Source: Clostridia bacterium (GTDB lineage Bacteria > Bacillota > Clostridia > Acetivibrionales > DSM-2933). From it: DNA of 64,000 nt. Positions 36,928 through 45,622 of this stretch are shown here, in pieces; position 1 is the first letter of the stretch, and each line of letters opens with the position of its first letter. The translations under genes and the position numbers were made by a program. The notes under the pieces were generated by a model. That model made no database searches, was not told the origin of the DNA, and saw only the letters and a program-made list of their open reading frames with translations. The stretch lies in the NCBI GenBank assembly GCA_026418275.1, contig JAOABQ010000017.1, positions 21,787 to 85,786 on the forward strand, written 5' to 3'.

Positions 36928-36964
36928 CGTGAAAATTCAATTTATCCATAAAATCATTTTCACG
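36928..36964. repeat. CGTGAAAA dyad, copy 1
   Basis: CGTGAAAAT (36928-36936) and ATTTTCACG (36956-36964) form an inverted repeat with a 19-nt spacer, followed by ATCTAATTA. A second copy with nearly the same internal sequence lies at 37153-37195, making a pair of direct repeats 225 bp apart upstream of the cyanophycin operon. Confidence 0.6.
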
Positions 36965-36983
36965 ATCTAATTAATTAAAGTAC

Positions 36984-37038
36984 ATACTCACTTTGAGTTA
37001 TTTGGCAATGTGTGCCTAAATTCAAAGTGAGTATTTTA
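36984..37038 (+). terminator. Terminator after the oxidoreductase gene
   Basis: ATACTCACTTTGA (36984-36996) is the exact complement of TCAAAGTGAGTAT (37022-37034), followed by TTTATTTT. Confidence 0.75.
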
Positions 37039-37152
37039 TTTTGATTTAATAATTTATTAAATTTTGGGAATAATATAAATCGCTGTTTTGAATTGATATA
37101 TATTGAACGGGATAAAGAATTTACATCGCGCTTAAAATTTCATTGATTTAAT

Positions 37153-37195
37153 ATCGTGAAAATTCAATTTATTTATGAAAAATCGTTTTCACGAT
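37153..37195. repeat. CGTGAAAA dyad, copy 2 (operator candidate)
   Basis: ATCGTGAAAA (37153-37162) and TTTTCACGAT (37186-37195) are perfect 10-bp inverted arms about 50 bp before the iadA start. Placement and duplication suggest a regulator site for the cyanophycin operon or a terminator-like hairpin (inference). The rest of the 36908-37244 gap holds the terminator at 36984 and nothing else recognised. Confidence 0.5.
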
Positions 37196-37244
37196 CTGAT
37201 TAGTTACGATAAACCCATAATATGTGTGTATCATAGGAGGAACT

Positions 37245-38393
37245 GTGTTTACATTATTAAAGAATGCCCAGTGTTATGTTCCTGAATATCAAGACAAAAA
37301 GGATATTTTGATTGTATATGATAAAATCCTAAAAATTTCAGAGAATATTCCGGCGGATAACCTATGGGATATGGAAGTGATAGACTGCAGTGAAAAAATA
37401 ATTTGCCCCGGATTGATTGACCAACACGTGCACATCACCGGTGGAGGCGGGGAAGAAGGGCCTATCAGCAGGATTCCGGAAATCATGCTGAGTGAAATAG
37501 CTACTGCGGGGGTGACCACACTTGTTGGTGTACTTGGGGTAGATAATATAACAAGAAGCATAGCAGGGCTTTTAGCCAAAGCACAGGCTTTAGACCAAGA
37601 AGGAATAACCACTTATATTTATACAGGGAGTTATAGTGTGCCAACTGCCACCATGACAGGAAAGGTCATGACCGATATTGCAATTATTGATAAAGTAATT
37701 GGCGTTGGGGAAATTGCCATATCGGATCACCGTTCATCCCACCCCTCCCTGGATTCTCTCAGGGAACTGGTCAATGAGGCCAGAGTGGGCGGGTTAATCG
37801 GCGGAAAAGCGGGAATTGTACACATCCATGTAGGAGATGGTAAAGAAGGCCTGGGTTCTTTATTTAAATTACTGGATGAATCAGATTTTCCCATCGAAAT
37901 GTTTGTTCCAACCCACGTAAACCGGAATAAAACGCTTTTTGAACAAGCTGTGAATTATGCGAAGGGTGGAGGGTACATCGACCTTACCGCAGGAGAAAAA
38001 AGCGAAAAGGGATATAGTGTTATGGATGCGTTGGAGATCATTTTTAAAAGCGGCGCAAACATTGGGAACATTACTGTATCCTCCGACGGAAATGGCAGTA
38101 TGCCTTTGGAAGGGGGACAATCCGGGGTTGGAACCGTTGTCCAGCTGTTTGAAGATATCCGTGCTTCCATTCTCCAAAAGAAGCTCAATATAGAACAGGT
38201 TTTAAAAACGGTTACATCCAATGTGGCGAAAATTTTAAAAATCTACCCGAAGAAGGGCGCACTGAAAGTAGGCAGTGATGCAGATGTTTTAATTTTGAAC
38301 AAGGATGACCTGAGCATAGATTCTTTGATTGCCCGTGGGAATTTTATAATAAAAAACAAAAATGTAATTAAAAGGGGAAAATATGAAAAATAG
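37245..38393 (+). CDS. iadA: Isoaspartyl dipeptidase
   Basis: A 382-residue amidohydrolase-fold protein from a GTG just after AGGAGG. It has the metal-binding DQHVHITGGGGE, a central region with further metal ligands ('HIHVGDGKEG', 'PTHVNRN') and the conserved 'SDGNGSMP'. IadA cleaves beta-aspartyl dipeptides. Cyanophycinase, encoded next, releases beta-Asp-Arg from cyanophycin, so this enzyme would finish the degradation to Asp and Arg. It is the first gene of the iadA-cphB-cphA cluster and is preceded by a duplicated dyad. Confidence 0.92.
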   Translation: MFTLLKNAQCYVPEYQDKKDILIVYDKILKISENIPADNLWDMEVIDCSEKIICPGLIDQHVHITGGGGEEGPISRIPEIMLSEIATAGVTTLVGVLGVDNITRSIAGLLAKAQALDQEGITTYIYTGSYSVPTATMTGKVMTDIAIIDKVIGVGEIAISDHRSSHPSLDSLRELVNEARVGGLIGGKAGIVHIHVGDGKEGLGSLFKLLDESDFPIEMFVPTHVNRNKTLFEQAVNYAKGGGYIDLTAGEKSEKGYSVMDALEIIFKSGANIGNITVSSDGNGSMPLEGGQSGVGTVVQLFEDIRASILQKKLNIEQVLKTVTSNVAKILKIYPKKGALKVGSDADVLILNKDDLSIDSLIARGNFIIKNKNVIKRGKYEK

Positions 38394-38477
38394 CCTTAAT
38401 AACTTTTGTATTTTATGTCCATACTTTTAAATATAACAGGAATTTGGTGTTCTGAATTCATACAATGGAGGACAACA

Positions 38478-39287
38478 ATGGGTGAGAAAGCAAGAGGTAA
38501 TCTTATCATTATCGGGGGTGCCGAAGATAAAAAAGGTGAAAGTAAGATATTGAAATATGTTGTCAATTTGATCGGCGGCCCTGAGGGAAGGTTATTGATC
38601 CTTACTACAGCTTCAGAGGTTCAAGGCGAAGTTGGAACGGAATACAGGGAAGTATTCGGTAAGCTTGGAGTGAATAACATTGATGTTTTGGATATAAATT
38701 CACGGGATGAAGCCAACATGGATGAAAATTGCGATAGAATCCGGAATGCTTCAGGCATTTTCTTTACAGGCGGGGATCAACTTAGGATAACAAGTATCCT
38801 AGGCGGAACAAAAGCCAATGAAGCTTTAAAGGAAGCATATCTAAACGGTGTTGTGATTATCGGCACCAGTGCGGGTGCTTCTGTAATGAGCAGCACCATG
38901 ATTGTAGATGGAAACAGCAATGACCCTGCAAGAAAATGCACGACGAAAATGGCGCCGGGATTAGGTTTACTGGAAGAGGCAATCATTGACCAGCACTTTG
39001 AGCAAAGAGGAAGAATCGGAAGGCTTTTGTGCGGAGTTGCTGAAAATCCCTATATGTTAGGTATTGGGATTGATGAAGATACAGCAATCCGGGTTTATCC
39101 GGATGCACATTTTGAAGTGCTGGGTTCCAATGCTGTCACTGTATTGGACGGTAGGTCCATTAAGAGTTCCAATGTATCCGAACTGAAGCCTGACGAGATT
39201 TTGTCCATTACCGATGTAACACTACATGTTTTGGCAAACGGTTATGGTTTCAATATGCAGGACCGGGAAGTTTTGCGACTTCATTAA
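38478..39287 (+). CDS. cphB: Cyanophycinase
   Basis: A 269-residue S51-type serine peptidase started at the ATG 6 bases after GGAGG; the longer frame to 38406 has no RBS. 'NLIIIGGAEDK' at the N-terminus, the nucleophile serine in GTSAGAS and the histidine in DQHFEQRGRIGRL match cyanophycinase. It hydrolyses the multi-L-arginyl-poly-L-aspartate polymer to beta-Asp-Arg dipeptides. No signal peptide, so it is the intracellular form. It lies between iadA and cphA, so one transcript carries both breakdown and synthesis. Confidence 0.93.
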   Translation: MGEKARGNLIIIGGAEDKKGESKILKYVVNLIGGPEGRLLILTTASEVQGEVGTEYREVFGKLGVNNIDVLDINSRDEANMDENCDRIRNASGIFFTGGDQLRITSILGGTKANEALKEAYLNGVVIIGTSAGASVMSSTMIVDGNSNDPARKCTTKMAPGLGLLEEAIIDQHFEQRGRIGRLLCGVAENPYMLGIGIDEDTAIRVYPDAHFEVLGSNAVTVLDGRSIKSSNVSELKPDEILSITDVTLHVLANGYGFNMQDREVLRLH

Positions 39288-39312
39288 GAATTAGGAAACG
39301 AGGGATAAAAAG

Positions 39313-41988
39313 GTGGAAATTCAATATATACAGACCTTTGAAGGAAGAAATATTTACAGCCATCGGCCTGTGATAAAAATGGTTGTAGATATCGGAGAAT
39401 TATACGATACACCTACAAAGGATTTTAGAGGGTTTAACGAAAAACTGCTGGAATTCTTTCCAGGGCTTAAAACACATTTCTGCTCAAAGGGCTATGAGGG
39501 AGGATTTGTAGAGAGACTTCACGAAGGAACTTATATTGGCCACGTGACCGAACATCTTATTTTAGAACTTCAAAGCAGGCTGGGGTATACCGTAATTCAT
39601 GGAAAGACCCGGGTGATAAGAGAACCTTCCCTCTATGCAATTGTTTTCGAATATAAAAATGAAATACTGGGAATTGAATGCGGTAAAGCAGCGATTGATA
39701 TTGTTACGGCTTTCATTAAGGATCAAAAAATCAATATCTCAAATATTCTGGAATATTTAACGAAAATTGCTGTAGAAGCAGAATTGGGTCCCAGTACAAA
39801 AGCAATTTTTGATGAAGCTAAAAAAAGAGGTATACCTGTAAGAAGAATAGGAAACGAGAGTTTGTTGCAGCTAGGGTACGGAAAATATACAAGATATATT
39901 GAGGCAGCACTTTCAGATGCGGTAAGTTGTATCAATGTGGATATCGCAGGCAATAAACATTTGACAAAGCAAATTTTAAGAGATCATGATATCCCTGTCC
40001 CCAAGGGTGGAATCGCTTATTCGGAAGATATGGCGGTGAGAATGGCCAATGAAATCGGATATCCGGTGGTTTTAAAACCTTTTAATGGAAACCAGGGGAA
40101 AGGGGTAACCCTCAATATTATCAATGACACACAAATCAAAGAAGCGTATAATCAAGCGCAGAAGGTTAATAAAACAGTCATTGTTGAAAAGCATATTAAA
40201 GGAAAGGATTACAGAATCCTTGTTGTGGGTGACAAGATATCGGCTGTGTCCGAAAGAAAACCGCCTCAAGTCATAGGAGATGGCGTTCATACCGTAAGAC
40301 AGCTTGTGGAAATGGAAAACCGGAACCCGAATCGTGGTGAGGATCATGAAAAGCCTCTTACCAAGATTAAGCTGGATCAGGTGGCACTTCATGCGCTAAA
40401 AAGGAATAGTTTGGATGAAGAACACATTCCTTCCCGGGATGAGGTTGTAAACTTAAGAGACAATGGAAACTTGAGTACAGGTGGGACAGCCAGGGATTGT
40501 ACCGATGAAATTCATCCCTTCAACCGGCTGATCGCAATCAAGGCGGTTAAAGCAATCGGTTTGGATATTGCCGGAGTAGATATGACAATAGAGGATATAA
40601 AGATGCCCATTCATCCACAGAATGGGGCGATTATTGAAATCAATGCAGCCCCGGGAATCCGGATGCATGTACACCCTTCGGAAGGCCAGCCGAGAAATGT
40701 CGCTGCAGATATTTTAGAAATGATGTACCCGGAAGGTGCTCCTTCCTCCATACCCATTGTATCAATCACAGGAACTAATGGAAAAACTACGACTACAAGA
40801 CTTATAAGCCATACACTCGCCGTGGCTGGAAAAAAAGTTGGCATGACTTCCACCAGTGGAGTGTTTATTGATGGCCGGTGTGTATTAAAGGGAGATAATA
40901 CCGGTGCAATGAGTGCAAAAATGGTATTATCCAACAAGGAAGTGGATGCGGCAGTACTTGAAACTGCCAGAGGAGGACTTGTAAAAAGAGGGCTGGGCTA
41001 CGACCTGGCCGATGTGGGTGTGATCACCAATATTAGTGATGACCATATCGGTTTGGATGGAATCAATACCATTGAAGATTTAGCTTTTACCAAAGCATTG
41101 GTGATAGAGGCTGTGAAGCCCCAAGGGTATGCGGTTTTAAATGCGGACGACCCGATGATTGACTATCTCCTTGAAAGAGTCCGCTCAAAAGTAATTCTTT
41201 TTTCAAAGAATAATGATAATCCTCTTTTAAAGAAGTATAGCCAATCCGGCGGGTTGACTGTATATATAGAAAAAGATGAGATTGTAATAGACGGGATTGG
41301 GAACAAGGCTTCTGTCGTAAACGTGAGTGAAATACCCATCACTTTTGGTGGAATCCTTGAATGCAATATAGAGAACTCCCTTGCCGCCGCAGCTGCATTA
41401 TATGGTTTGGGGATTTCAATAAATTTGATTCGTGAAGGATTAAAAACCTTTCAATCGGATATCGCGTCAAACCCGGGTAGATTCAATGTTTTCGATCTTG
41501 GAGACTTTAAAGTTATGTTGGATTACAGTCACAACCCTCCAGGTTATGAGGCAGTAGGGCGGTTTATACAAAAATTGGGGAAGGGAAGGCTGGTTGGTAT
41601 AATCGGTGTACCCGGAGATCGAATGGATGGAAGTGCAATAGAAGTTGGAAAGATCAGTGCCAAGTATTTTTCAAAGGTCTATATCAAAGAAGACTTGGAT
41701 TTAAGAGGAAGAAAACCGGGTGAAATTGCCGACTTGCTTTTAAACGGTTGTGTAAGCGGCGGGCTAAAAAAGGAAAATATTCAGGTAATAAACTCTGAAC
41801 TCAAAGCACTTGAAATCGCAATATTGGATGCACAGCCCGGGGATTTGATCGTCATGTTCTATGAAGAATTTGAAAGTGCGGTTGATCTCATTGAAAGATA
41901 TAAAAAAGAATTGGAAAATGATCATATAAAAGAAAATTGCATATGCATTACAAATCCAGTGGAAGAAAGTGTTATAGTAAGGCCGTAA
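39313..41988 (+). CDS. cphA: Cyanophycin synthetase
   Basis: An 891-residue enzyme of normal length. The N-terminal domain (about 1-160) is followed by an ATP-grasp domain (about 210-475; 'PVVLKPFNGNQGKGVTL', 'IEINAAPGIRMH') that adds Asp, and a Mur-ligase-like domain (about 480-875; P-loop GTNGKTT at 487-493, 'DYSHNPPGYEA') that adds Arg. It makes the nitrogen-reserve polymer cyanophycin without ribosomes. The start is GTG after GAGGGATAAAAAG. It lies 25 bp after cphB, and two small genes follow closely. Confidence 0.95.
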   Translation: MEIQYIQTFEGRNIYSHRPVIKMVVDIGELYDTPTKDFRGFNEKLLEFFPGLKTHFCSKGYEGGFVERLHEGTYIGHVTEHLILELQSRLGYTVIHGKTRVIREPSLYAIVFEYKNEILGIECGKAAIDIVTAFIKDQKINISNILEYLTKIAVEAELGPSTKAIFDEAKKRGIPVRRIGNESLLQLGYGKYTRYIEAALSDAVSCINVDIAGNKHLTKQILRDHDIPVPKGGIAYSEDMAVRMANEIGYPVVLKPFNGNQGKGVTLNIINDTQIKEAYNQAQKVNKTVIVEKHIKGKDYRILVVGDKISAVSERKPPQVIGDGVHTVRQLVEMENRNPNRGEDHEKPLTKIKLDQVALHALKRNSLDEEHIPSRDEVVNLRDNGNLSTGGTARDCTDEIHPFNRLIAIKAVKAIGLDIAGVDMTIEDIKMPIHPQNGAIIEINAAPGIRMHVHPSEGQPRNVAADILEMMYPEGAPSSIPIVSITGTNGKTTTTRLISHTLAVAGKKVGMTSTSGVFIDGRCVLKGDNTGAMSAKMVLSNKEVDAAVLETARGGLVKRGLGYDLADVGVITNISDDHIGLDGINTIEDLAFTKALVIEAVKPQGYAVLNADDPMIDYLLERVRSKVILFSKNNDNPLLKKYSQSGGLTVYIEKDEIVIDGIGNKASVVNVSEIPITFGGILECNIENSLAAAAALYGLGISINLIREGLKTFQSDIASNPGRFNVFDLGDFKVMLDYSHNPPGYEAVGRFIQKLGKGRLVGIIGVPGDRMDGSAIEVGKISAKYFSKVYIKEDLDLRGRKPGEIADLLLNGCVSGGLKKENIQVINSELKALEIAILDAQPGDLIVMFYEEFESAVDLIERYKKELENDHIKENCICITNPVEESVIVRP

Positions 41989-42012
41989 TGGACAATTAAA
42001 GGAGGAATCGTT

Positions 42013-42342
42013 ATAGACAGCAATAGTAAAACACGATTTGTTGAATTAATTCAGCAATTGGAAAATACAGAAAAGGAAAAGTGCAATCTATCACTTATTT
42101 TTGCAGAAATTTTTAAGGATGAAATCAATGCCAATGAGGAACAGGATTTATACCAGGGAGTAAAAAAGGTCATCAAAAAATATATGAATCATGGAGAAGG
42201 ACTTGCAGCCATTAACGAGTTTGTATCGGTAATTTCAGGAGGTGCATCTTTGGACGAGTTGATACAAGTAAGCTTGGATGAGGCTGAAAACCCTACACCG
42301 ATATCGGATATTTTAGTAGATGACAGCTGCAGATATCATTAA
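42013..42342 (+). CDS. Small acidic protein of the cyanophycin operon, apparent ATA start
   Basis: A 109-residue reading frame continuous with the strong RBS TAAAGGAGG at 41997-42005. The codon 7 bases after it is ATA (42013), followed by GAC AGC; no ATG, GTG or TTG is well placed. The next alternative, TTG 42058, has no RBS and would drop 15 residues. The frame is protein-like: two helical blocks ('RFVELIQQLENTEKEK', 'LYQGVKKVIKKYMNHGEG') and an acidic C-terminus. No family recognised. It starts 24 bp after cphA, so it is surely in the operon. Either AUA initiates here or a base was misread (ATG expected). Confidence 0.65.
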   Translation: MDSNSKTRFVELIQQLENTEKEKCNLSLIFAEIFKDEINANEEQDLYQGVKKVIKKYMNHGEGLAAINEFVSVISGGASLDELIQVSLDEAENPTPISDILVDDSCRYH

Positions 42343-42374
42343 TTTTAAAATATTCTGAAAGAAAGGGTATTTAT

Positions 42375-42533
42375 ATGGACGATAAAAAAAGAAATGTTCA
42401 CAAAAAGGAACCCACCGTGGCACCCGGTTATAATGACGAAAAATTTGGGGAAGATGCATCTCAGGATGATATAAAAAACGGGAAATCTACCAAAGTTACG
42501 AGAGTTTTCCTGGACGAAAACGATCCCAGTTGA
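42375..42533 (+). CDS. 52-residue hydrophilic protein, last gene of the cyanophycin operon
   Basis: A 52-codon frame begins at ATG with GAAAGGG 7 bases upstream. It is very charged and probably disordered ('MDDKKRNVHKKEPTVAPGYN', then an acidic stretch and 'STKVTRVFLDENDPS'). No family recognised. It lies 32 bp after the ATA-start gene, consistent with co-transcription. Role unknown. Confidence 0.55.
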   Translation: MDDKKRNVHKKEPTVAPGYNDEKFGEDASQDDIKNGKSTKVTRVFLDENDPS

Positions 42534-42682
42534 TTGAGGAAAATAGTATATAGGATAGTAAATTAAAATTAAATCGAATCAGGCTTTAACACTCGCTTTA
42601 TGGATCCTTACAAGGAATAGCAGGCTATCAATAAGGCCATACTATACTTGCAGTTCAATTTTAGGTGAAAGGGGCGATTGGG

Positions 42683-42994
42683 TTGTATAATAATTATGTG
42701 AATAATGGTGTTATCATAACTCCCAATGTAGTTGCAGAGGGTGATAAGGCAACATTTTTATACAAAGGCTTACTCTTTAAGTCCGGGGCGGACTACGTGT
42801 ACATGCGCGCCGGCTATGGAGATGATTGGAGAAGTACTACGGATATTAAAATGAACCCCACCGGCGAAGGATTTGAAGCTTCTTTACCTGTTACTGAACG
42901 CGACAAGCTTAACGTAGTTTTTAAGGACAGCGCAAATAACTGGGACAACAACTCGGGTATGAATTACAGCTTTAAAGTTGAATCAAAGTACTAA
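42683..42994 (+). CDS. CBM25-type carbohydrate-binding protein
   Basis: A 103-residue single-domain protein, start taken as TTG 42683, 8 bases after AAAGGGG; a GTG at 42665 would overlap that RBS. The motifs 'YMRAGYGDDW' and 'ANNWDNNSGMNYSF' fit family 25 carbohydrate-binding modules, which bind alpha-glucans such as starch. There is no signal peptide and no catalytic domain, so it may act on intracellular glycogen-like polymer or be exported by another route (inference). Two hairpins follow it. Confidence 0.78.
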   Translation: MYNNYVNNGVIITPNVVAEGDKATFLYKGLLFKSGADYVYMRAGYGDDWRSTTDIKMNPTGEGFEASLPVTERDKLNVVFKDSANNWDNNSGMNYSFKVESKY

Positions 42995-42997
42995 AAT

Positions 42998-43029
42998 AAA
43001 AGGCGGACTTATAAAAAGGTCCGCCTTTT
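42998..43029 (+). terminator. Terminator of the CBM25 gene
   Basis: AAAAGGCGGAC (42998-43008) pairs perfectly with GTCCGCCTTTT (43019-43029), ending in TTTTA. Confidence 0.85.
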
Positions 43030-43076
43030 ATAACTATGGAAAGAGAACCTTGATATATGACCGACTGCAGCTTGCA

Positions 43077-43116
43077 AAACTAGGGCTTAGGGAATCCGAA
43101 AGCCCTAGTTTCGTTT
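43077..43116. terminator. Second hairpin after the CBM25 gene
   Basis: AAACTAGGGCT (43077-43087) pairs perfectly with AGCCCTAGTTT (43101-43111), followed by CGTTTT. It may be a back-up terminator. Confidence 0.6.
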
Positions 43117-43177
43117 TAACCTTCAACTTAAATTACTGGAAATTGAATAAACCCTGTTAAACTTAGGAAAAATATCC

Positions 43178-43280
43178 TATAGATAACGAACTGTAAAAGT
43201 AAAATTTCGATTTCTGACACCTAAGTAAACCAAGTATTTCATCTCTCGAATTTTTCTATGTTTACGCTTTGTTATCTATA
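43178..43280. repeat. MITE-like palindromic repeat, copy 2
   Basis: A 103-bp element with terminal repeats TATAGATAACGAA and TTTGTTATCTATA (one mismatch between ends). It differs from copy 1 (23721-23822) at about eight positions; a 25-bp central core is identical. It ends 45 bp before the start of the membrane protein gene at 43326, so it lies in that gene's promoter region. Confidence 0.75.
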
Positions 43281-43325
43281 AGTAGGTTTAACTTAATGAT
43301 GCGTTTTCATTTTGAGGAGGTAAAG

Positions 43326-44810
43326 ATGAAAAGTGTTTTAAAGCTTGAAGTGGTAGTAATTTTAATTGCTGCAGTTCTGCTTATCTATGTTTTAATGATT
43401 TCACCTATTGTCGGCGTAGCAGATAATGGAGATTTCTATAGAATTATGACACCTGCGGGCTTAAGCTATCTAACTGACAATCATAACGAGATCTTTTTTG
43501 GACATATGCATAGACTCTTTGGAGTTAAAAATGTTTTATGGGGAGGTGGGGATTTTATTTCTGCCCAGATCCTTCCAATGAAAGCAGCCATCCTTTTAAA
43601 CAATCTTGTATCCGGAAAAGGTGTTTTCGATATCCGTTTTCTGGCTTTCATATATTCAGTAATCTTTCTTGCCGCCATTTACCTGGTTATAAAGTTTGCA
43701 AAGGATAAAATGAAAGCTTACGGCCTTATTTTAGCGGGCTTAATGGTTTTAATATTTTTTGATGTGGGTTACATTTCATATTTTAATTCATTTTACGGGG
43801 AAGCAGCCTCGTACGTATTTTTCTTTCTGATGACAGGTGCGGCTCTTTATTTGTTCAAGCAGAAAAGCTTGTCAACCCGTGCTTTGACGGCTTTTTTTGC
43901 AGCCTCTATTCTATTTGTTTGTGCAAAGGAACAAAACAGTCCCCTTGGAATTATGATTGCCCTATACGCTATTGGATTATTAAGGCTTAAAAAGGATAAA
44001 CCATGGAAGAGAGCAATTGCAATCGGTACATCGTTAATTCTTATTGTTTCAGGCATCTTGTATATTACCATACCCAAAGAAATTAGGATGATTAATCAGT
44101 ATCATACTGTTTTTTTCGGAATACTAAAGGACTCTCCAACCCCGGAACAGGATTTGAAAGACCTGGGGCTCAAAAAGGAATTGGCTGTACTTCAGGGAAC
44201 CACCTATTATGATACAGCTGCGCCCATTAAACAGGGAGATCCGTTTTTGCAGAAGGAATTTTATGATAAGATCAATTACGCAAAAATACTTGGATTTTAT
44301 TTAAGTCATCCTAAAAGGCTGGCAGAGAAGATGGAAATAACAGCAAAGAATGCATTTACCATCCGTCAGGGATATCTTGGCAATTATGAGAAAGAAGAAG
44401 GCATGGCCTATGGGAAAATGTCCGGTGCTTTTTCTCTGTGGAGCAGTTTCAAAAAGTCTGTTTTTCCCGCATCCCTGCTGTTTTTGCTTGTGTTTTACGG
44501 AATATTTCTTCTGGTATTGCTGATGCAGTATATTAAAAGTCAAAATCTCCGTGAACACTTGTTTTTAGAGTTTTTAGGAGTGATTGCCCTCATGGGAGCT
44601 ATCCAATTTATCGTTCCCATGATTGGAGATGGAGAAGGGGACCTTAGCAAACATCTCTTTATGTTTAATGTTTGTTTTGATTTGATGTTTGTTGTAAGCA
44701 TAATGTGGATATTGAATAGTGCCTTCAAAATGCTGCGGATTTTAAAAGACAATATAAAAAATACAGGCAATCCGTTTCTCCGGCTCAATAATATAAAAGA
44801 TCCCAATTAA
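43326..44810 (+). CDS. Polytopic membrane protein (possible glycosyltransferase-type)
   Basis: A 494-residue protein started at the ATG 5 bases after GAGGAGG; an upstream TTG in frame falls inside the MITE and is not used. About ten to eleven hydrophobic segments and two larger external loops are visible; acidic residues after the first span ('VADNGDFYRIM') and a 'FNSFYGEAASY' loop recall GT-C type glycosyltransferases, whose first loop carries catalytic acidic residues. That is an inference: no family signature was certain. The C-terminal tail is basic and cytoplasmic. It converges on the minus-strand secreted gene with 6 bp between stops. Confidence 0.7.
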   Translation: MKSVLKLEVVVILIAAVLLIYVLMISPIVGVADNGDFYRIMTPAGLSYLTDNHNEIFFGHMHRLFGVKNVLWGGGDFISAQILPMKAAILLNNLVSGKGVFDIRFLAFIYSVIFLAAIYLVIKFAKDKMKAYGLILAGLMVLIFFDVGYISYFNSFYGEAASYVFFFLMTGAALYLFKQKSLSTRALTAFFAASILFVCAKEQNSPLGIMIALYAIGLLRLKKDKPWKRAIAIGTSLILIVSGILYITIPKEIRMINQYHTVFFGILKDSPTPEQDLKDLGLKKELAVLQGTTYYDTAAPIKQGDPFLQKEFYDKINYAKILGFYLSHPKRLAEKMEITAKNAFTIRQGYLGNYEKEEGMAYGKMSGAFSLWSSFKKSVFPASLLFLLVFYGIFLLVLLMQYIKSQNLREHLFLEFLGVIALMGAIQFIVPMIGDGEGDLSKHLFMFNVCFDLMFVVSIMWILNSAFKMLRILKDNIKNTGNPFLRLNNIKDPN

Positions 44811-44816
44811 AACGGT

Positions 44817-45446
44817 TTATTTGACAACCACATGATAGGATGCGATGGTCTGGAATTTATCCGACGTATCTTTCATCATAACAGCAAATTTATACGTACC
44901 TGTCCCCGATTTCTTTATTTTTGATAATTCCCACGGGGAAGCAAAGATTGCAGATCTGTTATCCTCGGAAATATCAATGACAGTATCCGGTTTGAAATCA
45001 ATTTTTTCATCTGTCCGGGTAGATTCATTGTATTTGTAAATGGCAAGGTTTATTGTATAGTGGCCCTTAAGCAAGTTTCCAATGCTGATATGAGAGATAA
45101 ACTTATCGCTTTCGGACCATACGGGGAATGTCTCAACCAGTTCACCTACCGAAGTAACGCCATTTTTACTTTCTGTAAACATGATGTTTACCTGAGGCTT
45201 GGTAATGACAGCAGTTTTATTTTTGCCATCCCAGGTTACCAGACCGTTTACCGATTCAACCACTTTCCGAAGGGGAAGCAGCGTCCTGCCGTCCATGATG
45301 ATTGCCGGTACATCGGTTTTAAGGAGTGTTCCGTTTACAGTTACATTTACCATATCAAAACCTTTGTATTTTAAAGCGGAAGTAGCGGCAAAGACAGTTG
45401 TAGTCATTGCCGCGATTCCAAAAATGACTGCAGAGGATTTTTTCAT
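44817..45446 (-). CDS. Secreted protein with copper-amine-oxidase-N (stalk) domain
   Basis: A 209-residue protein started at the ATG of 'MKKSSAVIFGIAAMTTTVFA', a signal peptide; a frame five codons longer exists but puts charged residues in front. The stalk domain (about 30-95) has the signature 'IIMDGRTLLPLRKVVESVNG' and 'VTWDGKNKTAVI'. The remaining C-terminal part is beta-rich with no recognised family. These stalk domains are repeated in clostridial cell-surface proteins. It diverges from a second stalk-domain gene (45623) across 176 bp. Confidence 0.8.
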   Translation of the reverse strand: MKKSSAVIFGIAAMTTTVFAATSALKYKGFDMVNVTVNGTLLKTDVPAIIMDGRTLLPLRKVVESVNGLVTWDGKNKTAVITKPQVNIMFTESKNGVTSVGELVETFPVWSESDKFISHISIGNLLKGHYTINLAIYKYNESTRTDEKIDFKPDTVIDISEDNRSAIFASPWELSKIKKSGTGTYKFAVMMKDTSDKFQTIASYHVVVK

Positions 45447-45562
45447 ATTATCACCATTCAATTAGTTTATTTTATTATATATCTTCTACATTGAACCGGA
45501 AAATCCTTTTTAAAATTTAGACAAAGTTGCTTTCAAAAGTACGTAGTGTAAAAGGTTATAGT

Positions 45563-45592
45563 TTGACCATTTCAGGAGGGATATGCTAAAAT
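45563..45592 (+). promoter_or_regulatory. Promoter of the 45623 stalk-domain gene
   Basis: TTGACC at 45563-45568, an 18-bp spacer and TAAAAT at 45587-45592, about 30 bp before the start codon. Confidence 0.6.
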
Positions 45593-45622
45593 TGGATTAT
45601 ACTTATTATTTGGAGGTCTCCT

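Noticed and set aside
36984..37034. Repeat array (CRISPR-like) in the 36.9-37.2 kb gap
   Set aside because: Only two copies of one dyad and one separate terminator hairpin; there are no regular spacers and no cas genes.
43269..43325. Upstream TTG start for the membrane protein at 43326
   Set aside because: It falls inside the MITE-like repeat and has no RBS, whereas the ATG at 43326 follows GAGGAGG.
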